Assembly: GCA_024305745.1 (NCBI GenBank)
Contig: JAHRBS010000006.1
Span: forward strand, 188,501 to 252,500
Reading direction: 5' to 3'
Origin: Polyporus tsugae
Taxonomy: Eukaryota; Basidiomycota; Agaricomycetes; Polyporales; Polyporaceae
Length of the DNA stretch: 64,000 nt
The notes under the pieces are model-generated. The model was not told the DNA's origin. It did not search any database and saw only the letters and a program-made list of their open reading frames with translations. Both the position numbers and the translations under genes were made by a program. This document shows positions 33,218 to 45,860 of this stretch, in pieces. The first letter of the stretch is position 1. Each line of letters begins with the position of its first letter.

Positions 33218-36200
33218 CGAATGAAGGGTTCACTCGAAGATACAGCCGGTGGTGGGGGCTCGACAGGCGAGGACTCGCGAGGATACGGAGTCAGGAGAGG
33301 GGGGAAAGGAGAACAATAGAAGCGGACGCACCAAGTACTAGTAGTGATCCGGAGTGCGCGCCAACATTGCACTCCGTGATCGCACTTCCGACCTCTGCCA
33401 TGGAGAGCTGTGCCTCCGACGGCTGCTTCCAGGCGGCCTTGCATTCAGGGCAGCCGGGCGCCCCATCCCAGATCTGCGGTCGGGGATCTGTGGATCACAA
33501 GTAATATATTGGTCAACAACGTTACGAGAACACAGGCTTGGCACGCAACCGCACCACGGGAGTCGACCTCGACAATACGGCTGCAAGACGCGAGACCCTG
33601 CCTGCCAGGGACTGCTTCTCAACCAAAACCCATACAACATTGTTGTCTAGCTGCGAAACAGCAAATGAAATTAGACCTAGGTGCAGCGCCGGCCAAGAGA
33701 AAGGTTAACTCACTATCAAACCCATGCCAGACTGTGCCGGAAGATATGTGTGCACGGCAGTCCGTCCATGACAGGTGACAGCTGCGGCCTGGCACTTTCG
33801 AAACATTGCCGAGTGCCATTCAAGTGAATGTTTGAACGGCTGAATATTCCATCAGTGGACATTCCGCATAGTCGTAACAGCGCGCACGGAGAAGAAACGC
33901 ACCTTCGGGGCCGACAGCGGTTTTGCTCCAAGACATAGCAGAGGGCGGCCGCCGAGAGATTCTTAACCCTAACGACCGCAGACAATACCATTGGTTGCGA
34001 GGCGTCCGTCGGAGCGCATCGCCTGCATCTAAGCGCGGTGCGAAAGGTTAACTCACTATCAAATCCAGGTCAGAGCCGGTTGTGGCGGGAGACGTGTACA
34101 GTGGAGACCGGGGCCATGGTACTTGTGAGTCCGATGATAATGCCCACGGGAATTTGAAATAGATCTTAGGACTAGCATACTCACCGAATGTGCAACCACA
34201 GCGGCCTTATTGATGGCGCGGTAAGTCCTATGATCCGGGCAAGTCAGTTCGACTATGTGAGGTGGAAGTGGCTTCCGTCCTCCTGCAACGGCGATCGGAA
34301 ATTGTGCCGTCAATAGGTAGTGCTTCACTTTTGTGGCTGATGAGCGGTCCGTTGCGTATGCAGCGAAAATATTGTCTACGTACGCGTGTGATGGTTTTCA
34401 CGGCCTGCGCATCCCCTCACGAGTGCGTGGCATCCTCACGCCGTCGCTACTTGCTCCGTACTCGCTCCGTAGGCCCAACTCTCCTTTCACTATCGGCTCA
34501 GTAATACGCCTGAATACCCGACGATCCGCGCGAAGGTGTTCCCATGTTTTCAGAGTCTTGAGCAAGTGACGGTGCTTGCGCAAGCGTCTTACCAGTACCG
34601 GGAGGACCACGTACCAGCATGCCCTGCCTGCCATGGAAACTCGTCTACGAGGTCTGCCATCAGGTAACCACCTCCATTTCCGAGCTGTTTCATACCATCT
34701 GGTCATGCTAAAAATGCGGATGATTCATCAGCAACTTGACTTTAGCCGCGTGTAATCAAAATTGACGTACACGCCTTTCGCAGCCCAAATCACAGGGTGC
34801 ATACCGTCTGCGGTGCTTGTCCCGTGAGTGACAGCGAGCTTGAACTGCGCATTATTCAGTCCAGGATAGTAGTGTGAAAAGGACAGAAATTGAACCAACC
34901 GATGAAGTCCACGACATTGAACCCAAGGGATAGTCGATGTTGCAATTGGAGAAATTGACATGCTCCGAGCGACTGCTCGAACTCGAGCCCGGGAAGGGAG
35001 GGGCAGCGCCCATGCTTAAACCCGAGACCTTGGAAAACTATGCGCAGTGCCGGCTTTGCCGCACCGACTATGGGTGTTGGCGCGGACACCGCCAGTGTAC
35101 GAGCATGCCGTATGAATCCTGCTATATCTGCAAGAGATTGTTATAAAAACAGAGCGGCAAGGTGACCGACGGACTACTCACGGGGGCGCAGTACATGGTG
35201 GAGACGTAGTCCGCCTCCTCCCGATCCCGCTCACCATGCCTGTTGTATCAAAGCTTGTGTTTGTACCATTCACGCTGCTGGCACATTGCACGAACTTGGG
35301 GGATACATTCCAGGGAGAACTGCGAGACAGGCTCCACACCCTGCTCTGTGAGCCTTCATCCGTTCAGCGCAATGTGGCAACAACAAGCAACACTCATTTT
35401 CACAAAACCCAATTACAGGCATATCGGACATCCGCATGCACCACTCAAAAGAGAAGTGCGTGCTGATCATCGTCTGGTGTCTCGGTGTGCTGCCCGATGG
35501 CTGGCCGTGGCACATCCCGTTCACCAACCTCAAATTTCAATGACATGAAACCCGGTGCTGAGCCACGAGATCTCTGCAGAGACAATGCGTTCAAGTTCAT
35601 TCACACACCTCCAGATGTCCGCCAGCGCGCTCTTCACGACCCGGGCGTCCTGCCGCACGTCATGAGTGCAGCCAAACTCCCTCTGCTTCCCCCAACCATC
35701 CACGCCCTGGAATTCTTCCAATCGTGCTGTCGCGACCTAACCAGTTCTCTCCCATGCCGTCAGACAGGCTCCACTCCAGCACATCTCCCCGCCCCGGCAG
35801 AGGAGCGCGTTCTCCATCCGGACAACCTCAAGCGCGTCCTCACTTCACCTCCTCAAGCCGGATGCGCGAGCCCCGCCAACTCTACGATGTCAACAAGGCC
35901 TGTAACCGTCCCATCTCCAACCCCGAAGGAAAGCCACCACGCTCACGGAAGGTCGGCGCACTCACCTCGCATTTTGCGCTCGACCGGCCGATGGGCCCCA
36001 GCCTCGCGTCGACATCCGTGCGCCGAGTCATGAAGCCGCCATCCGAGCGCCGCATGCCGGTGATGGTTAATGACGAATTGGCGGTTACATCATGACGGGC
36101 AAGGGCGAAGGCGAGATGAAGGATGCGGAGCTCGAGGACGAGAGCAATGATAGGCGGCACCAGGTGAAGCGGCGGCGGTGCTTGTAGCCGGATAGCGTCC

Positions 36201-37360
36201 AGTGTTTCAGTCGTATATTAGGCTCGATAGCATTGTTCCAAAGTGTAGCATATATTGAGGTTTGTATCTTTCCACGACATTCGCGGAGGCCGATGGGGAT
36301 GGTGGCAGTCCGAGTGCAAAGTGGTCGAGCGCCCAAAGCGGGATCACCTGCCATATGTGGAACCCGACGCCCGCCACAGTGCGCACGCGGCAGCCTACTC
36401 GGCACTTGTCCTCTTGGCTCTGCTCTTTTGTCTGGGATCAGTAATGGCTGCAGCAACTGCCATACAACGGCCTGGAGTCTCATATTCTGTGTCTAGCCAA
36501 CTCGTCTTTCATATTTATTGCATGCACTAGCACTCCGACTACCCCTCCCTCTCGTTAATCTAGCCTGTACATGCCTGCGATCAGATGGTCGGGGACATCG
36601 GCACTGTGTGTTTGTGCGGTGACGTGGAGCGCGCTCCTTCCCAAATGCAGCCCATTGCATTGAGCTTTCGGCTGACCCACGCGTTTGCTGGGGTCTCGGT
36701 GACCACCTGGCCCTCGCTTTTCGTTCTCCCCTTACCCGGTCCGAAGCGATGGCTCTCCACCATTGAATACTTGAATATATGTGTATGCGCGCACACCTTG
36801 TACGTGAGCCCCACGAATGGAAGCTCTGACCAGCAACCTCTGTGTCATGCTTGGCCGGCCCGTTGTTCCCCACCGGCAAGTCAACTTCCTTTTGGTATCC
36901 CCAACCTAATCCCTAACGCTGACCTGTTTCCGAGCTGGGCGGCGCAAGACGTCAAAACCGTTGCCTGTGTTTTGCGCACTCGCGGAAGTAAAAGATGTTC
37001 TGGGACTCGGCGACCACTGCCCGAGGCATTCTTGGTGGGAATTAAGGTGAGTACACGGCTGTTGGCTTCTGTCCGCGAGTCGTCCCCATCTGATGCTTCT
37101 TTTCCTTGGCTTAGACGGTGCTCGGGCGTCGGTGCACGTCCGAAAGTTGATTTCACGGTTTGTATCTCGCTGTCAGGCAGGAATCGAGATGCGAGGATTC
37201 GACGCGCCACATGCAGACATCTGAAGTGGTCGCTGCATTCTGAGACGCGCTGATGCACTTGCGCCGGCTGGGTTGTGTTTCCCGAGCATCTACGCGGTTT
37301 CCGATGCAATTTGCATGTACCTGGCTCGGCCGCTTTCCCGTGCGGAAGTCCACACATTAG

Positions 37361-37688
37361 TTCCAGCCGTCTCTAGCTTCCAGACAATGCGATTGGACAG
37401 GCTTCGTGATGGACGCGAACAAAAGGTGTAGGGACGACTGCCTGCTACAATATTTGCTCAGCTAAATATCCTGACTGACCTTCGCTGCAGTGCGGATCAT
37501 TGGCGGAACCTCAGGCTCCCATTGGCAATCAGGCCGATCACTCCGTCCCCAAGACACACAGTCCAGGATTTGGCGAAACCTCGTTCCATCCCGCTCAGTC
37601 ACTCTTCAAAGCTTTGCTCACCCTAGCCATCGCTCATACTATTTTTCTGTCCAGCGAAGGCTCATCCCATGCGGCTGCGAGCGAGTGA
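37361..37688 (+). CDS. Two 3' exons of unidentified plus-strand gene (U3)
   Basis: Same reading as U2 with AEPQAPIGNQADHS and a TGA at 37686-37688. Splice sites conserved. Confidence 0.4.
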
Positions 37689-39082
37689 AACCCGTCCCTG
37701 TGGCTGATACGGAGTCCCAGCGGTAAGTACAGCCAAATGTTATGCGCATATATGCGGTTACGAACTTACCTCCCACCATCGGCCACATACTATAGCCATG
37801 CCATAGCTCGTCTCCGCCTGCGCAGCCCCTCGTCTTCACCAGAGGAAGAGTATTCCGTCCCGCATAGCACCTCCCGGCCACATTTGATGCGGATCCGCAT
37901 CGCAAAGACGTCAAATCCATTTTCCCCGGGAGGGGATGTCGACCCCTCGCGTACACCGGTACACAATGTTACTCGATTCCATGGCATGTTCGGGCCCTTG
38001 GCAGGTCATAGACAACAACCATCCAAGGTGTTCTCACCGCGCGCCGACACTGTCTCGGGATACTATTCATTTGCAGGTGAGTGGATCTATCTGTACGACG
38101 GATTCTCGAGGGAGCGCATACTGTGTATGTCGCCTATAGTCCGCCGCACGCAGACGGAGCACGCCAAGACGGCGCAGAGAAAATATATTCCGCACCGATC
38201 GCACCCTCGGCTTAGGAGTCGGGCGTGATGTACGTGATGGTTGCAGGGACCCGCAACCGTACGGTTGTGATACATTAGCCAAGAGCCGAGTAGCCCTATC
38301 AACCAAACCCTCCGCTTAGAGGGTGTCGCCCGCTAGTACACGCGGTGCAAGTGAAACGGCTGACTGGCACTCGAGCCCGGCCGCTCACAGCGAAGTTCGC
38401 GTCCGCTCTCCGCTCTGTCAGACCCTCTCCGTGGATAGAGTAGCGACCGGGTGAGTTCGCTATGAGGATATTGATGGACGCTGGTGTCTATCTCGGCCGT
38501 GAGTTCTGTAAGTGTGTCCGAAACCGCGCGATCATATGTAGATGCACGCACACCAGCGGCGCACACATGCCGCTATGGGCGAATGGAGGGGGCAACGTGC
38601 AGGGACGTATCGTACTGCACAACAAAGTTGCCGTGCCGCGGACAGGGCATGCAACTAGGCTATCCGGCGCGCTCGCACTCATGGCGGCTCCATTGCACGG
38701 ATTCCGTCAGAGGTTTCATGTCGTCGGCTAGCGGACATTGAGTCGCGTCTTGATATTGTGAACACCCGCGGATGCGGAGACAGTGCGAGCGATGTGCAAT
38801 TTAATGTTGATTACACAGCGGACTGAGGCGTTGACGGTGACTCTGCATGCGAGTCCTCGAGCGCGGCGGCACGTCCGACTCCGAGTAGGTTGGGGGGTTC
38901 TGTCGCGAAAAGGGCAGTTAGGACGTGTACCGGCGAGGAGTGTGCGTGCGCACGCTCGCTGTTCTCCTGCAAGATGTGCGGCAGCGCGCGACGACCGCTT
39001 ATCTGCAAGGACGTCACCGTCTTTCACATGCACTGCGTGGATGCCACTCGCGACCGAAGGGTCTCCATCAGCACGGCGCACG

Positions 39083-39757
39083 TCATTCGAGTTTTGTGAA
39101 AACTAATATTGGCCAGCCAGCTACACGTACATGCGGCGAGATTCGGCAGCCGATACCCATGACACAGCAAAAGTTTGACTGCGCGCACTTACCTGGGCTC
39201 TGGGAAGCAGGTGAGGCACAGAACCGTTCCGAACAAAGGGCGCGCGGCCGCCCATTCTCGTTTTCCGATCCACTGCTTGAAGCGAGTACCGCGGTCCGAT
39301 GGCTCTGCCCTTGTGTGAGTATCCGTCGGCGCGGGCCTGTGCCAGAACTTGCGCGCATTTCAGAGGTTTTGCGTTTGAGTGAGCTGCAAAGTACAGCCGT
39401 GGAGAGGGGAACCCACCTGTTGGGTGGTTCTGTTGCCGGAAAAGCGGTCAGCCAGGGCCTGACACATCCTGTCATAAGCTCACCGTAACGAGGAGACGGA
39501 AAGCAATGAAGCGAGCCTTGGCGCTGTGCCGCCTGCAGGATATTTGGTAGATGGGGACACATCAGCGGTTCAGCTATGCGAGTATAGCAAGAATATGACA
39601 TACCCGGCGATCGGGATGCGGCAAACCGCATCGGCTGAGTCCAAAATGCAGGCTCGTATGGCCGGTTTGGCCCGTGCGCGAGCGGCAAGGAAGTCGCAGG
39701 AGTATTTAACATGGGCAGGGAACGGCGTAAACGAGGTGTGCAGTTCCCCTCCCTCAC
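39083..39757 (-). other. Conserved minus-strand frame, 224 codons (U3)
   Basis: Same length as in U1 and U2; unknown function, coding uncertain. Confidence 0.25.
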
Positions 39758-40780
39758 TGTCCGCAGGCTACCACCACCGTGTTCTGCGTGCGTCCCCAGT
39801 TCCCATCGCCGCTGTGGAAAGTGGTGTAAGTACGGAGTGTTGTCTCAGTTGTACCCTTACCTCTCGCCGCTGACAACTGCTCGCGCCCCATCCTTGTACA
39901 GCAGGTACCCTCAATGTTGTTGTGGCCTTCGCACCGCGACGACTGGTATGAGCACCAAATGAAACCTGTGCCGGCTCGGTGTGCAAGGGACCGGGAAAGT
40001 TGGACTGCGTGGGCGGGCCAGGTCGGGAAGGGATAGAGCGAGAGTGGGCGACGGCGAGAGTGTTGGAGTAGCGGTGTAGTGAACGTAGACTGTGAATTGT
40101 CGGTCAAATCGGGGTAGTTTCGCCGAGGGCAGTCGAGGGGGCGGGGTGAACATGACAGACTCTTGCACGCAGTTCTGAATATTGTGGCTGTCTGTTGCAG
40201 AGGCGTGGACGGCCAGGACACCGACCCATTGGATGCACGGGGAGGCAGCCTGCCGTGCTACAACGGCTGCCCGGGGACATAATTGATCGGGCGGAGGACG
40301 ACTGGAGGGAACGGTCGACACGAGCAGCAGCCAGGGCGAAATAGGGCTAAGATCGAGCGAGCAGGTGAAGAGGGGTGAAGTAAACTGAGGAAGGGGAACC
40401 AGACGCGGTGCTCGCGTCCAAGTTTGGGGCTGTGCACTCGACTTCCGCTTACATAACGCGCTGGTTCGATCATCCTGAGGTCCATCGACGCGTCTTCTTC
40501 TTTTCGGCACCGAATCTCTGCCACTTTCACCATAACGAAGGACGTGGACGTGGCCTTGCACTCCTCTGGTTGCCGTGGTCTTCTTCTGACGTGAACCGTG
40601 AGCAAATTCCGGCTACAATCCACTGGTCAACCGCGGCAGTCTTGTCCTCTTCCGTCCTCCTGCCTCCTCCTGCCTCCTCTTGCCTCCTCCTGCTCTCTAG
40701 ACGACCGTGCCTACCTCTCCCTGAGCCTCTGGAAAAGTGTTCATCAACTTGAACACATCTTAGACTTACCTGGACACCCC

Positions 40781-42477
40781 ATGAAGATCGTGCTGTGTAC
40801 CCTTGCTCTGTTGCCATCGCTTCTGTTTGCGACTGCACTGCGCGTATATGATCCAGCGTCCTCTCAGCATGTCTTGGCACCACCTCAGGCGGAAGACAAC
40901 AACGACATCCACCTCGCCGTCTCTCCTGTCTGCGGCCCACTCTCGGGGACCGTATCCGATGTCAACGCGGGAATCGACTTGAAGCGCATCAAGACCATTG
41001 TTGCCTTTGGCGTACGTTCCCCTTTCACTATGGCGCGATGAGGTTCAAGCTTGACGAACACGAGACTTTAGGATTCTTACACCGATGGCGGCCGGACTGA
41101 CGGCGGACCACTTGCTCCTCCTGTCATCGTTCCCCCGGATGCGGGCGCTGGCGGGAGATCTACGGATGGGAAGGTCTGGGTGGAGAACTTGGCGGATGAC
41201 ATTGGGGCGACGCTGATGGACTATGCGGTGAGTTCGTTATCTTTGAACGACAGTTCCGTCTGTTCTGACCTTGAGGCGTATCCTTCGACCACAAGCAATC
41301 TGGTGCATGCACAGATCTCAGCCTGTGGCCGAGCGCGATCAGGAAAGTTGATTTCCTAGGCCAAAGTGAGTGTACACCTTTCTCTTGTCGTCTGTCCTAG
41401 TGCTCCCGCCCCTGCCCGTGCGAGGGAAGGGTGGCATGCGTCGCGTGCGCGCGCATATATTCAACCTGTACATGTTACAAGAGTTCACATTACCGTTCCT
41501 GTCTGGGGATATTGTATGCACCGGACAGGATTTGGCAAGTCGCAAGCGTGCAGAACCTGAAGGTGAAGGCCACTACGGCATTCGTAACACGCACTAGAGA
41601 CAATTTCTGCCCCCGTGTAGCCTGTATCGAACTGCCGTCTTCAATGCAATTGCGGCCACGTCTAGTATTTTTGTGAATCAGCACGTTCCTGACGCGGCCA
41701 CAGTGAGGACCTTCCTTGGTCAGTCACACAATCTCGACCCCAACTCCACATTATATGTCGTCTTCTTCGGAATAAAGTGCGTGCCATGTTCCACATCTTC
41801 TGTCGTGAACATGACTTGATAGTACCTCCTCATGCAGCGACTTCAGCGATTCAAGGTGTACGTCAATCCCTTCGCACTCTTCCTCTCCACATCTAACATG
41901 CTTTTCGCTTCCAGACGACGGCGAAGCCAACCTCCAAGCCGCGGCGCAAGTCATTCTCTCTCAGATCCGGATCCTCGCCTCCGCCCCGACGAACGCGCGC
42001 AACTTCCTCCTCGCCGACGTCTACGGGCTCGGCACCCACACGCCAGCGGGCGATGCGATGGTGCAGACCGTCTACTCTGGTCTCTATGACCTCCACCGCG
42101 GCGTCAACTCGACGGGCCGCGGTGAGGGCATCGTCGACGGGCGGACACCTCTGGGCCCGAAGCTGAACGTCGCGTTCTCGCAATTCAGCAGAATCTGGGA
42201 CGGGGTGTTCGGGCCCGAGCCGGGGTACAAGGCGTTGGGATACGTGAGCACGGAGGCGTGCATTCGGATTTGCTGCGTGACGACGGGGATGTGCGACGAT
42301 CCGGAGCACTATTTCTACTACATACCCAGGTGAGTGGTTGTGTGGTCACCTGTCAGACCGAACCATCTGAGGCTGACACTGGGTTGTGCCTATGTCCGCA
42401 GTCATCCGTCGAAGGAGGGGATGAGGATAATGGCAGATTATGCGGAGGAGGTCCTCGAGCGGTGCGTCGAGGCTTGA
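40781..42477 (+). CDS. Secreted GDSL/SGNH esterase, copy 4
   Basis: Intact: exons 40781-41011, 41072-41227, 41296-41369, 41666-41776, 41838-41857, 41915-42329 and 42402-42477; 360 aa. The 3' end of intron 2 differs from copies 1-3 and 5 (ttcgaccacaag instead of cggcgaccag), yet the exon behind it differs only silently (CAA TCT GGT). It shares this variant with copy 6. All catalytic blocks are present. Confidence 0.87.
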
Positions 42478-42791
42478 GAATCGGCGCATAACTTGGAAGT
42501 TCCTGGGTGCGTGTATGGAGGGTTGTGAGCGGTTCTGCGCGAGTTGATCATGGCTGCACCCAGGTCAAAGAGCGTGAATGTACGTTGTAGTATATTCTGA
42601 TATGTGAACATTGTACCGTGTCCAAGCACGCTGGTGTCATCCATACTCGAGTCCAGCGCAAATCGGAGAACCGTCTGCGCACGCCTCGTGGGTGATCGCG
42701 GCGAGAAGCGGGGGCTGATGCTGATGTGCGCGGAGCCGGTGTTTGTTCGAGGGTCCATTCAGCCAGAGAAACAAACACGGACTCTGACAGT

Positions 42792-42988
42792 GTACAGGAG
42801 AGCGTACGGGGGAGTGTACGGGGGAGCGTGCGGGAGAGCGTACGGGGGAGTGTACGGGGGAGCGTGCGGGGGAGTGTACGGGGGAGAGTACGGGGGAGGG
42901 TACGGGGGAGAGTATGGGGGAGGGTACGGGGGAGAGTACTGGGTAGGGTACGGGGGAGGGTGTTGGTAGGGTACTGTGAGGGTACTGG
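42792..42988. repeat. Expanded 12-bp minisatellite, U4
   Basis: About 16 copies of gtacgggggag-type units, twice as long as in the other units. Confidence 0.88.
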
Positions 42989-44072
42989 CATTCAGAGGGG
43001 GGAGACAGCATCGGAAAGAGCGGTGGACAGACACAAGCACGCAATGTACAGTACTCCAGCAAATATATTTGTCTCCTTCAGACAACATCTACACCGCGCA
43101 GCTACGACTACACCCCTCGCCCCATGAATATGGCCGCGCCGTGAGGCTATGCATCCAAAGATACTCTGACACGCGTTCGAGGGCCTGAATCCTGCGCAAA
43201 CACGAAATGCGTCCCTTTCAATCAGCGAGCGTCCGACGGACTTCGACGCACACGCGCTACCCCAAGAGCGCATGCACCTTGGGGTGGTCGCCATGGCCGC
43301 GGAACTGGCCTCGAGGGTCTACGTGGAAGTCACCAGCCTTCTCCTTCCGGCCCCCGCGCGTACAGGGCGGATACCAAGTCTCTCGCGCACTTTCCGGCCT
43401 TCATCGCTTTCTTCGCCGCTGTGGTCACTGACATGACATCCCCGGGGCACGACAATGGTCGCCGAGTAACGCTGACTGCGAGAGAAAAAATTAGTTCTGG
43501 GAAGATTTGGAGTACCGCACTAAATGTTGCACTTACGGCTGCCGCGAGTTGATGCTCGTTTGGATCGAACACGCTCGGACTCTGCCACCAAGGAAGATTG
43601 CACCCTGTCCGAACTGAAAAAAAGGTCGGAACGACGGCGAGAGTAATCCCCTTGCCGGTTGTGGTGCCTCTCCGCCGCATCTTCCGCTGCGCACCGCACA
43701 CAAGTCGTCCTTGCTGCTGCCGGATGGAGTTACCGGAAAGATGTACAGCCAAAGCCGCACTCTGCCAGACAACCCGCTCGTATGTCAGCTCGTGTGCCGG
43801 GCGCTCCGTCGTGCTCGCCACACAGCCATCGAAGAGGTGGTGGCGAGTCCCAAGGATGGGACGTCGAGAGAGGGAGGGGATGTATCAAAGAGGAAAATGG
43901 ATGACGCACCGGACAATCCGCTCCAAACACCTCGTCTGCCGGTCTCCCTGTCGCGCCCTCAAGCCGCCGCACAGCTGTCGGGCCATCCGATGGAGATCAA
44001 GTACTAGATGCACGTCGTAAGCAATCGCCAAACAGTATCATGGTGTACTCACCGCCAGCTATGTGTAGGTCT

Positions 44073-44397
44073 TCAGCGCCGCGTGCTGCCATCCGTAATC
44101 ATCAGCCACCGCCGTTCTGTCCGTTCTGCACGTCGACAGTTTGGGAGATTTCTTGGGTGGTACCCCGGCGTCGCTGGATACTGAGTGTCCGCACGCACCG
44201 CTTCCCCTGCACCATTTAGTGCACAGAGAACGACTTGGTGCATTCGAATGAAAGCATGAGCGATCAAACCACACAGATTGGGAGAAAACACACTCACATC
44301 CAGGTACCGCCATGGGACACAGTCTCTGGCTCACGGCTGAGGCGAGGGAGACAAGTAGGATGAGCGGCGAGGATATGGCGAGCACGTGCGAGCACAT
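44073..44397 (-). pseudogene. Small secreted peptide gene, frameshifted (U4)
   Basis: The ATG at 44397 and the leader are intact, but exon 2 carries the same extra C as U3, replacing the Gln/Gly-rich tail by an unrelated one ending at 44073. It could still be translated with the new tail. Confidence 0.33.
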
Positions 44398-45629
44398 CGA
44401 ATGAAGGGTTCACTCGAAGATACAGCCGGTGGTGGGGGCTCGACAGGCGAGGACTCGCGAGGATACGGAGTCAGGAGAGGGGGGAAAGGAGAACAATAGA
44501 AGCGGACGCACCAAGTACTAGTAGTGATCCGGAGTGCGCGCCAACATTGCACTCCGCGATCGCACTTCCGACCTCTGCCATAGAGAGCTGTGCCTCCGAC
44601 GGCTGCTTCCAGGCGACCTTGCGTTCACGGCCAGCCGGGCGCCCCGTCCCAGATCTACGGTCGGGGATCTGTGAATCACAAGTAATATATTGGTCAACAA
44701 CGTTACGAGCACGCGGGCTTGGCACGCAACCGCACCATGGGAGTCGACCTCGACAATACGGCTGCGAGACGCTGCCTGCCAGGGACTGCTTCTCAACCAA
44801 AACCCATACAACATTTTCGTCTATTTGCGACACAGCAGACAACTCGGAAATTAGACCCAGGTGCAGCGCCGGCCAAGAGAAAGGTGAACTCACTATCAAA
44901 CCCATGCCAGACTGCGCCGGAAGATATGTGTGCACGGCAGTCCGTCCGTGACAGGTGACGGCTGCGGCTTGGCACTTTCGAAACATTGCCGAGTGCCATT
45001 CAAGTGAATGTTTGAACGGCTGAATATTCCATCAGTGGACATTCCGCATAGTCGTAACAGCGCGCACGGAGAAGAAACGCACCTTCGGGGCCGACAGCGG
45101 TTTTGCTCCAAGACATAGCAGAGGGCGGCCGCCGAGAGATTCTTAACCCTAACGACCGCAGACAATACCATTGGTTGCGAGGCGTCCGTCGGAGCGCATC
45201 GCCTGCATCTAAGCGCGGTGCGAAAGGTTAACTCACTATCAAATCCAGGTCAGAGCCGGTTGTGGCGGGAGACGTGTACAGTGGAGACCGGGGCCATGGT
45301 ACTTGTGAGTCCGATGATAATGCCCACGGGAATTTGAAATAGATCTTAGGACTAGCATACTCACCGAATGTGCAACCACGGCGGCCTTATTGATGGCGCG
45401 GTAAGTCCTATGATCCGGGCAAGTCAGTTCGACTATGTGAGGTGGAAGTGGCTTCCGTCCTCCTGCAACGGCGATCGGAAATTGTGCCGTCAATAGGTAG
45501 TGTTTCACTTTTGTGGCTGATGAGCGGTCCGTCGCGTATGCAGTGAAAATATTGTCTACGTACGCGTGTGATGATGGTTTTCACGACCGGGGCATCGCCT
45601 CGCGAGTGCGCGGCATCATCACGCCGTCG

Positions 45630-45860
45630 CTACTCGCTCCGTACTCGCTCGGTAGGCCCAACCCTCGTTGCACTATCGACCCAGTGATACGCCTGAACGC
45701 CCGGCGAGCCGCCCGAAGGTGTTCCCCTGTTTTCGGAGTTTCGAGCAAGTAACGATGCTTGCGCAAGCGTCTTACCAGTACTGGGAGGACCACGTACCAG
45801 GATGCCCTGCCTGCCATGGAAACTCGCGTACGAGGTCTGCCATCGGGTGACAGCCTCCAC
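45630..45860 (-). CDS. P-loop NTPase fragment, Walker A GPPSTGKT (U4)
   Basis: 76-codon frame nearly identical to that of U2 (23635-23865), although the flanks are U3-like. Same limits on interpretation. Confidence 0.33.
   Translation of the reverse strand: MEAVTRWQTSYASFHGRQGILVRGPPSTGKTLAQASLLARNSENRGTPSGGSPGVQAYHWVDSATRVGPTERVRSE

Larger units (their letters stand above)
29455..40551 (+). repeat. Tandem array unit U3 (about 11.1 kb)
   Basis: Third unit. Between about 33.2 and 34.3 kb it is almost the same as U4, but near 35.6-36.1 kb it follows U2 instead. Region A spans about 31,802-32,890. The helical block (35721-35530) ends early in a stop through altered sequence shared with U4. The P-loop frame lies at about 34,500-34,650 with Walker A at 34608-34585 (GPPGTGKT). 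Confidence 0.9.
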
